Below, in pieces: positions 14,840 to 23,505 of a stretch of DNA of 31,318 nt; position 1 is the stretch's first letter, and every line of letters starts with the position of its first letter. Below the pieces are notes generated by a model. That model had not been told where the DNA came from. It made no database searches and was given only the letters and a program-made list of their open reading frames with translations. A program made the translations under genes and the position numbers. Origin of the DNA: Candidatus Heimdallarchaeota archaeon (GTDB taxonomy: Archaea; Asgardarchaeota; Heimdallarchaeia; Heimdallarchaeales; Heimdallarchaeaceae); NCBI GenBank assembly GCA_016839875.1, contig JAEOTK010000270.1, positions 1 through 31,318 of the forward strand. The letters are read 5' to 3'.

Positions 14840-15876
14840 ATTTGGAAAGAGGGAAGCCAAGCTTTGAGTAATTTGCTTCCCATTTCTCTATATTGTTTAA
14901 CAATTTCTATAATCCTTTCCAACTGTTCTTTCTCCTTTTGTGGAGAAGTAAAAATAGTTGGTTTTAGTTTGTGAACCATCCCTGATAATGAACCAATACC
15001 TGCGGTACTATATGCTCGTTTTCCACTTCCAGTTCTAAAAACATTATCTGATTCTACTAATAACTTGTTGAACCATAAAGGATGTGCTGACATAATTTTA
15101 AAACCCTCATTCATTGAGAATGAGTCAGGTTCGGATATGTGTTTATTGAAAGTTTCAATTGCAGTTTTATTTGGGTGGAAAACATTTCTATTTATTATTC
15201 CTTTTACATATGTTTGAACAGTTTCGGATTGTTCTATGATATGAAATGGAAGAATGGTTGAAACTTCAGTAATCGTAGCATCAATTTTATCAGAGTGATA
15301 AATCTTCTCTGCAGTATATATTTTTCCTAGAATATCCAAAGGCAAACATATTCCATTTATTTCTAAATAATCTTCTAAATAATTCCCTTGATCAACTGCA
15401 AACTCCGAGTAGTAAATGCCAGGTCCAAAAATCACTGCAATACGTTCATCTGTGAGTTCCTTGAAGGTTTGAGTCTCGTCAGTTAGCATGACAATTGTAT
15501 CTCTTCTTAAGTCTACAACTGGTTTATCTAAATAGACTCCTTTGGTAGGTGTGTCAATGAGTTTAGTCCAAGAAGTGATGATCAGAAGAGAATTCAAATG
15601 CCTTGATTCCATTTCCTGCAATCTCATGCTTTTCTTCTTATTTTGAAGTTCCAAAATTTCATCATCTATTCTTTTAAGTACATGCTCCTCCTCAGGAAGA
15701 CGTCTTGGATATCCTTCATCACTCATAAACGCTATTAAATCTCGTAAAGGAACATCTCCAGTTTCGAAATCATAGAAACTTGCACCACTCCCATAGTATT
15801 GTTTCAAGAGTTCCAGTAAATCTATTCTTTTTTGGATAGCTTTGTATTCTTTTGAGTCTTCTACTTTCAGTGACAT
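14836..15876 (-). CDS. Unrecognised 346-residue protein
   Basis: I do not recognise this protein. Residues 1-100 are mainly helical and charged, with a coiled-coil-like stretch near 65-95 (ILELQNKKKSMRLQEMES). The middle (about 100-220) alternates strands and helices and contains short motifs such as KPVVDLRRDTIVML and VIFGPGIYY. The C-terminal part has a Gly/Ser-rich segment near 290-300 (AYSTAGIGSLSGM) and a final helix. There is no signal peptide or membrane helix, so it should be cytosolic. It lies 82 bases downstream of the PfkB-type kinase gene on the same strand, with an AT-rich TATA-like stretch in the gap, so it may be the last gene of the argS cluster or have its own promoter. Length and codon use look normal for the window, so it is a real gene of unknown role. 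Confidence 0.8.
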   Translation of the reverse strand: MSLKVEDSKEYKAIQKRIDLLELLKQYYGSGASFYDFETGDVPLRDLIAFMSDEGYPRRLPEEEHVLKRIDDEILELQNKKKSMRLQEMESRHLNSLLIITSWTKLIDTPTKGVYLDKPVVDLRRDTIVMLTDETQTFKELTDERIAVIFGPGIYYSEFAVDQGNYLEDYLEINGICLPLDILGKIYTAEKIYHSDKIDATITEVSTILPFHIIEQSETVQTYVKGIINRNVFHPNKTAIETFNKHISEPDSFSMNEGFKIMSAHPLWFNKLLVESDNVFRTGSGKRAYSTAGIGSLSGMVHKLKPTIFTSPQKEKEQLERIIEIVKQYREMGSKLLKAWLPSFQI

Positions 15877-15958
15877 ATTATAATCAGTCTTCCGTTAGCT
15901 TAATCTATTCCTTTGTAACAAATCTCTTCTTGTTATTTATTTATTTTTCTTGTATCAA

Positions 15959-16942
15959 TCAGATTGAAGGGTAATTTCCAGTTTCTATTAGAAGAGAAGC
16001 AGTTTCAATTGCAAACTCAAGAGAATCCAGGATTGATGATGAATTGAAAAGAGAATGCAGGAAACCTCCATTGAAACAGTCTCCAGCTCCAACGAAAGTT
16101 TTCTTCTGATCAAGAGTTTTTGTTGATAATTCGTAATTTTCTTTTCCAAAGTACTTTACAATATCAGCAGTATGGAAAATAATAGGAATATCTAGAAATT
16201 CAGACAACTCTTTTGGTGATTTATTGAAAATGTTTTGAAGTACTTTAATTTCGAACTCATTTACGGAAAGATATTTTTCACCTTGGAATTTCTTTATTTG
16301 TTCTAGTATCTTTTTTAGTTCGTTTAACCTCGGAAAGTGTGATATGTCACATGGGTCAATGAAAAGTATTCCATCAAATGAAGTTTCCTTAAACAACGAA
16401 ATGAGTTCAGGAAAAGCTAGTTTTTGAACTTGTTCTTCAAGTATTTGGGGATCAATCAAACTCAACAATAAGAAACTAATCCATTCAATAGATGTTGAAT
16501 TGAGTGAGATATTGCTGATTGATTTCAGAGGACTTTTGTTGAAAAATTCTAGCAATTCTGGATTTAGATTAGTTGGAGCTAAATTGCTTCTAATAGAATT
16601 AAATTGTATCTCACCTTCTTTAAGATTCAAGATGGTTGTAAAGCTTACATTTACATCTTCTATCGGATGGACTCTTAAGGGAATTTCTAATTTATCAACT
16701 AGTTGTTCAAAAAGAGAGGAAGAAGGACCTACAAATATTGTTTGTCTCCCTAATGAAGCTAATGTTCTGCATAAATTGAATCCATTTCCTCCAGGTCTGA
16801 ATTCTATATGTGTATTTGTGTGGTGAGAACCTACAGGTGGAAAATCTTTGATTAAGGATAGATTATCTGAATCAATAGGCAACACGTTAATGTCAATAAA
16901 TGTTAAATCAAAACCTCCATAGATTTCTGATTTAATCCCCAT
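15959..16942 (-). CDS. PfkB/ribokinase-family sugar or nucleoside kinase
   Basis: The family transfers phosphate from ATP (or ADP) to a hydroxymethyl group of a sugar or nucleoside. Of 327 residues, the N-terminal PfkB motif is FRPGGNGFNLCRTLASLG (about 48-65). The C-terminal motif GAGDCFNGGF (285-294) supplies the anion hole and the catalytic base D288. Between them are strands typical of the fold, including ILFIDP and a YLSVNEFE segment. Substrate specificity cannot be read from sequence. A kinase of the pentose-bisphosphate route (ribose 1-phosphate or nucleoside kinase) would fit with the nearby AMP phosphorylase, but this is only a guess. It starts 13 bases after argS and is almost certainly co-transcribed with it. 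Confidence 0.85.
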   Translation of the reverse strand: MGIKSEIYGGFDLTFIDINVLPIDSDNLSLIKDFPPVGSHHTNTHIEFRPGGNGFNLCRTLASLGRQTIFVGPSSSLFEQLVDKLEIPLRVHPIEDVNVSFTTILNLKEGEIQFNSIRSNLAPTNLNPELLEFFNKSPLKSISNISLNSTSIEWISFLLLSLIDPQILEEQVQKLAFPELISLFKETSFDGILFIDPCDISHFPRLNELKKILEQIKKFQGEKYLSVNEFEIKVLQNIFNKSPKELSEFLDIPIIFHTADIVKYFGKENYELSTKTLDQKKTFVGAGDCFNGGFLHSLFNSSSILDSLEFAIETASLLIETGNYPSI

Positions 16943-16955
16943 ATTCCAAATCCTC

Positions 16956-18980
16956 TTACATCTTTTCTAACGTGTCAATCCCCATGTTTTCAAAAAGGCT
17001 TTCGAGGCATTTGACAACAGAGTATACGATAATTAATCGTGTTTTCAAGATGTTCTCGTCATCAGCTGCTAACACTGGACAAACCTCGTAAAATTTGTGA
17101 AATGCTGAAGCCAAAGTATATGCAAAATTAGCAACAGAATCAGGACGCATATTTTCTACAGCTCTTAGATAAATTGATGGCAATTCCTCCATCAGTTTTA
17201 CTAATTCCCACTCCTCCTTTTTCTCTACAAAGAAGTCAATATCCTTTACATTTGAAAGAACAGTCTGAATATCTATATCTTTCTCAGGAGCCTTCTTTAG
17301 TATATTTAAAGCACGTGCATAAGAATACTGAAGGAATGGACCAGAGTTTTCATTTAAATCAACTGCTTTTTTAACATTGAAAGTCACGGCTTTTTGTGGA
17401 TCCATTTTCAAGATGTGGTACTTAACACTACTTGAAGCAATCTTTTTTGCTATCTCAACATTCTCCTCTTCAGAATAGTCCCTATTCTCCAATAGCTTAT
17501 CTACTTCGCTCTTAACTGAATCATACAATTCATCTAATGTTACATATTCAAATTCTCTTCCAGACATTTTTCTTCCAATTAGAGAAACATATTCATAATC
17601 AAAGTGAGTTATATTATCAGCATCATTTGATTTTCCTACCCCATACATCGCAAGTCTTACGGAGAGTTGAGGTAATTGTTGCATTTTAGCTATCACATTA
17701 TAACAGTGAGTAGCATCAAATTTCTTTAATTTATCAATATGATATGCAATGTCCCTGCTTGTATAGAGAGTAATCCCTTCAGAATTAACCACAATCAAAT
17801 CTGGAATTTCGTATTTGACATTGTATTTTTCTTTATATTTTGTTTTTGATGCTATTTTATCATTCATTAGAAGTTTAGCCAATCCATCATGTCGAATAAA
17901 TCCATTATCATCTAATTGTCTTAGAACTTTTTCAACTTCACCAGACCAAGCAACATCTGATTCCCAGTCAAAATCATCATGAAAGATATTGAAAATGTGA
18001 AGAGTATCCACATGTCCAGATAATGCTTTTTTCGTAACTTCTCTGAACTCTTCTACGATTTCAGAATCTAATCCTTCCTGATATTTTCTAATATATTCTG
18101 TAGTTAACTTTTCTAGGTTTTCGATTTTTTGGGAAACAAGGGTTCGCAATTTCCCATACATATCTGGTATTTTTTCTTGCAATGATTCTTGAATTCTTGC
18201 GGTATTCTGCAATCTCTCCTTCATAGCTAATTTTTCATTTTCATCGATAACAGAATTGTCTATAGCAGAAAGATATTTACTAATTTCTTCATCCTTAAGT
18301 TCGTAAAGTGATGAATGAGGATATATTTCTAGATTGAAGTATAACAATCTATTTTTGAATTGATTTATCTCCAAGAGTGTATTCATTACCGCATAAATTT
18401 TACCGATCCATAGATCGATTTTGATGTCAGATTCAATTTTCTCTTCTTTAAGAAAACTATATCCAATAACTAATGGTGCAATTTGTCTTCCCAAATCATT
18501 GACATAATATCTGAAATTAACTGCTGCGCCTAGGAACTTATACAATCTTCCTAAGACATCACCCAAAATAGATCCTCTAACATTTCCAATATGTAGAGGT
18601 CCTGTAGGATTGCTAGATGTATGTTCTACTATGATTCTCTCTGATGATTTAATAGAACTTTGTCCATATTTTGTTTGTGTAATAATATTCTGAAGAGTGT
18701 TTTCTGCAAAATTATCTTTTTGGAAGAAGATGTTTAGGAAACCACCTTGGAGATCAACTTTTTCAATAAACTTCCCTAAATCAAATTTCTCAATTATGAT
18801 TTTCCCTAATTCAGCAGGGGAGATTTCAAGTAGTTTGCAGACATTGAACAGAGGAAAGCTTAAATCCCCTAAATCTGAAGAAGGAGGTTTTGACCAAATG
18901 ATATCAGTTTCAATATCATATTCTTCTTTGATTATTTCTTTGATTTGTCTCACAGTATCATCGTGTATTCGAGAAGTCAT
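16956..18980 (-). CDS. argS: Arginyl-tRNA synthetase
   Basis: The class I synthetase charges tRNA-Arg in the cytosol. The 674-residue protein has the N-terminal Arg-specific domain (about 1-110). The HIGH motif appears as HIGN at 130-133, in the context EHTSSNPTGPLHIGN, which is diagnostic for ArgS. A KMSKS-equivalent KMSGR lies near 470-475 in LIGRKMSGREFEY. The C-terminal anticodon-binding DALR domain follows (about 545-674). An extra, mainly helical segment of about 90 residues (about 200-290) sits inside the catalytic domain, making the protein longer than the roughly 560-residue bacterial enzyme but within the range of archaeal ones. AAGGAGAT (18989-18996) lies 8 bases before the ATG. 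It leads the transcript that includes the PfkB-type kinase. Confidence 0.96.
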   Translation of the reverse strand: MTSRIHDDTVRQIKEIIKEEYDIETDIIWSKPPSSDLGDLSFPLFNVCKLLEISPAELGKIIIEKFDLGKFIEKVDLQGGFLNIFFQKDNFAENTLQNIITQTKYGQSSIKSSERIIVEHTSSNPTGPLHIGNVRGSILGDVLGRLYKFLGAAVNFRYYVNDLGRQIAPLVIGYSFLKEEKIESDIKIDLWIGKIYAVMNTLLEINQFKNRLLYFNLEIYPHSSLYELKDEEISKYLSAIDNSVIDENEKLAMKERLQNTARIQESLQEKIPDMYGKLRTLVSQKIENLEKLTTEYIRKYQEGLDSEIVEEFREVTKKALSGHVDTLHIFNIFHDDFDWESDVAWSGEVEKVLRQLDDNGFIRHDGLAKLLMNDKIASKTKYKEKYNVKYEIPDLIVVNSEGITLYTSRDIAYHIDKLKKFDATHCYNVIAKMQQLPQLSVRLAMYGVGKSNDADNITHFDYEYVSLIGRKMSGREFEYVTLDELYDSVKSEVDKLLENRDYSEEENVEIAKKIASSSVKYHILKMDPQKAVTFNVKKAVDLNENSGPFLQYSYARALNILKKAPEKDIDIQTVLSNVKDIDFFVEKKEEWELVKLMEELPSIYLRAVENMRPDSVANFAYTLASAFHKFYEVCPVLAADDENILKTRLIIVYSVVKCLESLFENMGIDTLEKM

Positions 18981-19206
18981 AAATTGATATCTCCTTATTT
19001 CTTCATGAGTTCTTATTCAACTTGAAATCTTAAGATTTTCAGATATTCTTACTTCTTAAAGTGCTAGTCAAAATACTTAAACTTTCTTCTTTAAATTTGT
19101 TTTACATAGATTTATATTTTGTTCCCAAGAAAACATACAGAAGCGAATAAATAAATATAGGTTCCAAAAACCTCTTTTACGAATAAAAAGAAATTTGGGG
19201 ATAAAT

Positions 19207-19536
19207 ATGGGCAAAGTTCAGAATGTAACAAAACAGGAATTTGAGGAAATTCTCAAAGAAGAAAACAAACCAATCATTGTTGACACTTGGGCTCCTTGGT
19301 GTGGTCCATGCAAAAGTATAGAACCATACTTTGAACAACTATTTGAAAAATACAGAGAGAAAATGCGATTCTTGAGAATGAATATGGATGAGGAATCATC
19401 ATTTGCTCAGAAATATATGATTGCAAGTTTGCCCACTTTTATAGTTTTTAAGGAAGGAAAACCCTTTAATTCATTGATTGGAGCAAATAGACCAAAATTG
19501 CTAAAATTAATTGAAGAGACACTTAAAAAAGAATAA
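19207..19536 (+). CDS. Thioredoxin
   Basis: This 109-residue single-domain protein has the active site WCGPC (C32, C35) and the cis-proline in SLPTF, the classic thioredoxin layout. It reduces protein disulfides in the cytosol with electrons from a thioredoxin reductase not encoded here. The ATG at 19207 was chosen over an in-frame TTG at 19195. GGGG at 19197-19200 lies 6 bases before the ATG and would itself be part of the coding region in the longer form. TATA-like stretches occur at about 19110-19118 and 19145-19155. It is divergent from argS across 226 bases and is followed by T runs. Confidence 0.95.
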   Translation: MGKVQNVTKQEFEEILKEENKPIIVDTWAPWCGPCKSIEPYFEQLFEKYREKMRFLRMNMDEESSFAQKYMIASLPTFIVFKEGKPFNSLIGANRPKLLKLIEETLKKE

Positions 19537-19547
19537 GCTACGTTAGA

Positions 19548-19575
19548 TTTTTAGGTTAGTTTTTTCTTTATTTTT
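19548..19575 (+). terminator. T-rich terminator after thioredoxin
   Basis: Several T runs occur within 40 bases of the thioredoxin stop, fitting oligo-T termination in archaea. The segment CTTTATTTTT at 19566-19575 could also serve as the TATA box of the next gene, so the two functions may overlap. Confidence 0.45.
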
Positions 19576-19603
19576 ATGAAATCTGACTTTCAAGTGACTT
19601 CAA

Positions 19604-20230
19604 TTGTATGGTGAGAAAAAGAAAATTACCTTCCCTAGCGGTCTGTACGAATACTTAGTAAGACAAGCTAACAATGCTGTAGATGAGAAATTTATAACCA
19701 TCTCCTTTCCTACAGTGCAGATTATTTTTCCTAAGTATAGACGAAGTGGAAGCATACAACGTGCCGGTTGGTTATTTGAGGAATTAAGTGAGAGATTAGT
19801 TAATATCTCTAAAAAATACAACTTAGATATAGAGCAAAGTTCTCACGGAAAGGACATTAAAATTGATTTCAAAGAAGATTCCACGGCATATAATATCAGA
19901 ATTAATGGTTATTACTATATTCCATTGAAATCATTTGGTAACATGTTGTCTATATCAGTTTGGAGCTACATTGTTTACATCACTGGGAATAAACCAAAGG
20001 AAGATGAAGAGTCAAAAATGCTATACAAAAAATACACTGACGTTTTCAAAGATTTCAAAGAACATTGGAATCGTATCCCAAGAAAAAAGGTTCCACTCAG
20101 AGAAGAAAAGACGTGTTATATCTGTGGTAAACCTGCTTATTCCTATAATCAGTGGACTTACAAATCAAAAGAAGGTCAAGAAAGAGCAACAACTCCTGTC
20201 TGTAAAACTCACAGGGATAGAATTTTGTAA
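19604..20230 (+). CDS. Unknown protein with C-terminal CCCH zinc site
   Basis: I do not recognise the protein (208 residues). Residues 1-150 form an alpha/beta region rich in aromatic strands (ITISFPTVQIIFPKY, YNIRINGYYYIPL). It has an invariant-looking RAGWLFEELSERL helix and no membrane helix despite a hydrophobic patch near 115-128. The C terminus has a compact zinc site: C171-x2-C174 and, 26 residues on, C200-x2-H203 in CKTHRD. The start is a TTG at 19604; no ATG is available in frame before the conserved-looking region. The TATA-like CTTTATTTTT at 19566-19575 supports initiation near here. Whether it shares a transcript with thioredoxin is unclear. Zinc binding is inferred from ligand spacing; a nucleic-acid or protein contact role is possible. 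Confidence 0.72.
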   Translation: MYGEKKKITFPSGLYEYLVRQANNAVDEKFITISFPTVQIIFPKYRRSGSIQRAGWLFEELSERLVNISKKYNLDIEQSSHGKDIKIDFKEDSTAYNIRINGYYYIPLKSFGNMLSISVWSYIVYITGNKPKEDEESKMLYKKYTDVFKDFKEHWNRIPRKKVPLREEKTCYICGKPAYSYNQWTYKSKEGQERATTPVCKTHRDRIL

Positions 20231-20249
20231 TTTTGATTAACTGAAAAGG

Positions 20250-20258
20250 TTTAATAAT
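20250..20258 (+). promoter_or_regulatory. TATA box of the roadblock gene at 20280
   Basis: TTTAATAAT is centred exactly 26 bases before the ATG at 20280. This predicts a leaderless transcript, and the box lies only 20 bases after the upstream stop codon. Confidence 0.6.
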
Positions 20259-20279
20259 TATCCTTCCCTTTTCAATTTA

Positions 20280-20663
20280 ATGCTAGATGAATTACCACTT
20301 CCGAAAAAAAATGAACTTTTGCAAGCACTTAGAGAAATTTCAAAGGAATGTAGTTTAGGTGCAATTGCAGTTGTAACATATGAAGGACAAGAATTAGCGT
20401 TTTTCGCAGAAAAAGGAACAGATCCTGTTGTGCTATCTGCTTTGACTTCAGCTTTAAATTCAGTTGGACAACAGACAGTTAATCAAATTAAATGTGGTAA
20501 CTTGGATCAAGTTATCATCAAAGGAACAGAAGGGTTTGTAATCCTACAGAATTTAGATAGATATATTGTATTAGCTGCTTCAAAGGAAATTTACAGTCTA
20601 GCATTAGCAATGAATGTTTTAGGTAAATATGGGAAGAATGTCTACAAAATTCTTACTTCTTGA
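20280..20663 (+). CDS. Roadblock/LC7-domain protein
   Basis: The 127-residue single-domain protein has the roadblock order: an N-terminal helix (LQALREISKECS), the strand GAIAVVTYEG, a long helix (LSALTSALNSVGQQTVNQ), three strands (DQVIIKG, GFVILQNL, YIVLAASK) and a final helix. Roadblock proteins dimerise and act as small-GTPase partners, for example MglB with MglA or the Ragulator subunits. They are expanded in Asgard archaea. No GTPase gene is adjacent, so the partner is unknown. The gene has a leaderless promoter. Its last 11 bases overlap the end of the subtilase gene on the other strand, so the two messages have complementary 3' ends. Confidence 0.87.
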   Translation: MLDELPLPKKNELLQALREISKECSLGAIAVVTYEGQELAFFAEKGTDPVVLSALTSALNSVGQQTVNQIKCGNLDQVIIKGTEGFVILQNLDRYIVLAASKEIYSLALAMNVLGKYGKNVYKILTS

Positions 20664-23463
20664 TTCTGACTTTTTTGTAAAAGAAAAGAAAAACAACAGC
20701 TACAACAAGAGAGAATTCTACTAAGATTGGTCCCCAAGAAATTTTTGCTAGGATATTAATTGTCCAAGATCTTGTTCCTGAAAATGATCTTACCCTCAGA
20801 ATATATTCTCCAGCAGTAACATCATAATCAGAGGGACTGAAAGACATGGAATAAGTTCCATTTGAATAATCTTGAAAATCATAGAATCTGTAAATAATCT
20901 CGCCTTTTTTGTCTAAAGACATATAAAAATCCCAATTTTCTAAAGCCTTGTATTGGTTATAGATATTTACGGTTATCAAAATATTACCCTTATATTCTGT
21001 TTCAAAAGCGCTGATATCATAATCGATTAGCAATCCTCTGACAGTTGAAGCATACAACAGATTTTCTAGAAAATCTCTGTTATTTCCATAATTAGTACTT
21101 ATCATCAACTCATTGTACTCAGAAGAATCTGATGAGTAAAGATAAGGTGAATTTAGAAACATATCAATATTATTTGCAGCAATCAACAAAGAACCGTTGT
21201 CTAGTCTTAGATTTGCATAAACGAAGCTATTATCAAGAGAAAAAAACGTTTCATTAGTACTTGAAATATTAAAGGGAGATGGTATAAATAAATCAGATAT
21301 TATGTTTGGTTCAGAATTCAATACATAATGATAGCTAGAGAAGTCAAGAGAGATATTATCATCTAAAAGTGGAATATAAGAGATATTTAGAGGAGTGAGT
21401 AGATTGTTTATTGCTAGCAGATCACTTTGAGTTGATGGAAGAATAAGTAAAGCACCACCTCCATAATTCCCATTTGGTAGCAAGTAATCTGAAAGAACAG
21501 AAAAATCCTCTTCTGAAACAGTATGGTATATTGAGCTGTTAAAATTCATTAATGCAATAACTTCATAATTGTTCACATCTAGCGAACTGAATGATTTCGA
21601 ATTTTCATCTTTTGAATTGATTATTGGTACTAAACCAACACCTCTTGAGATATCTAGCACATCATATAATGACCCATATAATGAGTAAAAGAGATTATCT
21701 CCTATTTCATCACAATCTAGCAATACTCTTCCTTTTGCGCTGTTAACGGTGAAATCAATTTCTTGCCTAAATTCTACACCATCTGCAAAGAAACTCACGT
21801 AAGATCTATATCTACGTTGATATGTTCTTTCTGTTGAAATTAATAGATTGAGATTGTATTGTCCAATGTTAAATGTGTTCGGTATATTTGAAATAGTAAT
21901 GAAATCAGAAATTGAGCTTGATACATTAATTTGAAGAGATTCAATTTCCTTGTTGATAAATAAACTAATTATGAAAGAATCCTTCTGATTTAGGAAGTAG
22001 TTTTGTCTAATAAAAGGAGCTCTAGAAGGCCAGATGAAGAGAGTTGTAGCATTTACAAAATAAGTATGAGCAGAGGAAGCGTTTATCGCTCCTGCACCTT
22101 GATACACTTGTGAAATAGCTGGATTGATTATTTCATTAAACGGAGACTCTAATTCAATATTTAGAGGGTGAGATGTTTCCAGAAATGAGCTTTTTACAAC
22201 TGATGGAAGAATATCAGTATAAGCTTGCTTCAGGAGTAAACAAACACCAGATACTACTGCAGTTGCATAACTCGTTCCACTTACTATCTCGGTAGTTCCA
22301 CTACTGGATGTTGTATTCAATCTAACTCCTGGAGCTAAAACATCAGGTTTCAACCATGTTTCATCAGTAGATATTGTATTGAACAATGCTCTGCTTGAAC
22401 TCTCATTATAGTGCACTGCTACAGGACCTGCACTTCCTTTTTCATACAAGATATCATTGTTGTCAATTGATCCTACAGTAATAGCATGAGAAGCTATGCC
22501 TGGACTAAGAACTGTAAACAAATCATTATACCCAATATCAACTAAACCTCTAATGTTGCCTGCTGCGGCACAAACAAGGATACCTTGTTGAACAGCATTG
22601 TTTACTGCTTCAACTTCTGGTGAGTTCTTTTCTGAAACAAATTTACCCAACGATAAATTAATGACATCTGCTTCATTTTCAATCGCCCAATCTATACCTT
22701 GAATCAAAATTTCAATCGTCCCAGTAGCACTGCTAGATAGAATCTTTCCTATTAGAAATTCACAATTAGGAGCTATCCCTCTCATATACCCATTTAAGCC
22801 ATTACTTCCAATTATTCCAGCTACAGCTGTTCCATGTCCATTGTCATCCTCTACATTCGTTGTTTCATCAATGAAATTCCAGGTCTGTACAATTTTATCA
22901 TTAAGATTCATTGTTTGGCTTAATGCAGGATGATCTGTTTTTATTCCAGTGTCAAGTATTGCAACCTTCATGTTATTGCCAAAAAGTCCCTTTGTCCATA
23001 ATTCTGTAGCATGTACTTTTTCAGTAAAATTTGATGTTGTTTGAGTAAAATTCAATTCTTGGATATTGTTATTTTCAGATAGAAAAGAAACTTCTGAATT
23101 ATCCCAAACTTCAGTTAAAACATGATTCTGAATCTGCCACATGAGCTCAGATTTTGTGAGAGTAATAGCTATGCCATCATAAGAATTGAAAATATGGACA
23201 TTATTTCCATGTTCTTCAAGAATTTGCATCAGAGATGAATCTGAAAGTTTTGCTAAAACTCTGAATTCGCTTTCAGAGGTTGCTTTTAGAATTTCATCTC
23301 GAAATGACTCTTCCTTGATAACATCTAACACTGATACCTTTCTATGATTGTTTCTTACAGGTGAAATAGTATCAGTTACACTGAAAGCTGTGTATGAGAA
23401 AAAGCAACACACAATTATAAATGAGCATAAAAGAAATCTACTCGATACACCTGATCTTATCAC
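20653..23463 (-). CDS. Secreted, membrane-anchored subtilisin-like serine protease
   Basis: This 936-residue S8-family protease has a signal peptide (1-28), a prodomain-like segment (about 42-128), the catalytic domain (about 145-460), beta-rich and alpha/beta C-terminal regions, and one membrane helix (about 906-928) ending KKVRIKK. The triad is complete: D171 in ILDTGI, H210 in NGHGTAVAG and S398 in SGTSYATA; the oxyanion Asn is N303 in AAGNIRG. After the protease comes GAGAINASSAH and a beta sandwich. Residues about 575-740 then form a domain with DxxxxNLFYSLYGSLYD and a GGALLILPS strand, which looks Rossmann/GATase-like. This layout, including the C-terminal anchor, resembles site-1 protease (MBTPS1). 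It is expected to act outside the membrane; substrates are unknown. It lies 42 bases after the HAD phosphatase gene and may share its transcript. Confidence 0.92.
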   Translation of the reverse strand: MIRSGVSSRFLLCSFIIVCCFFSYTAFSVTDTISPVRNNHRKVSVLDVIKEESFRDEILKATSESEFRVLAKLSDSSLMQILEEHGNNVHIFNSYDGIAITLTKSELMWQIQNHVLTEVWDNSEVSFLSENNNIQELNFTQTTSNFTEKVHATELWTKGLFGNNMKVAILDTGIKTDHPALSQTMNLNDKIVQTWNFIDETTNVEDDNGHGTAVAGIIGSNGLNGYMRGIAPNCEFLIGKILSSSATGTIEILIQGIDWAIENEADVINLSLGKFVSEKNSPEVEAVNNAVQQGILVCAAAGNIRGLVDIGYNDLFTVLSPGIASHAITVGSIDNNDILYEKGSAGPVAVHYNESSSRALFNTISTDETWLKPDVLAPGVRLNTTSSSGTTEIVSGTSYATAVVSGVCLLLKQAYTDILPSVVKSSFLETSHPLNIELESPFNEIINPAISQVYQGAGAINASSAHTYFVNATTLFIWPSRAPFIRQNYFLNQKDSFIISLFINKEIESLQINVSSSISDFITISNIPNTFNIGQYNLNLLISTERTYQRRYRSYVSFFADGVEFRQEIDFTVNSAKGRVLLDCDEIGDNLFYSLYGSLYDVLDISRGVGLVPIINSKDENSKSFSSLDVNNYEVIALMNFNSSIYHTVSEEDFSVLSDYLLPNGNYGGGALLILPSTQSDLLAINNLLTPLNISYIPLLDDNISLDFSSYHYVLNSEPNIISDLFIPSPFNISSTNETFFSLDNSFVYANLRLDNGSLLIAANNIDMFLNSPYLYSSDSSEYNELMISTNYGNNRDFLENLLYASTVRGLLIDYDISAFETEYKGNILITVNIYNQYKALENWDFYMSLDKKGEIIYRFYDFQDYSNGTYSMSFSPSDYDVTAGEYILRVRSFSGTRSWTINILAKISWGPILVEFSLVVAVVFLFFYKKVRIKK

Positions 23464-23505
23464 AAAATAAGTTTCAAGATTAAGATATAAAAATGTAAGG
23501 TGTTA

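Noticed and set aside
16500..16826. Open frame of 108 codons on the plus strand inside the PfkB-type kinase gene
   Set aside because: It lies antisense to a gene with clear family motifs and encodes a composition-biased peptide without domains.
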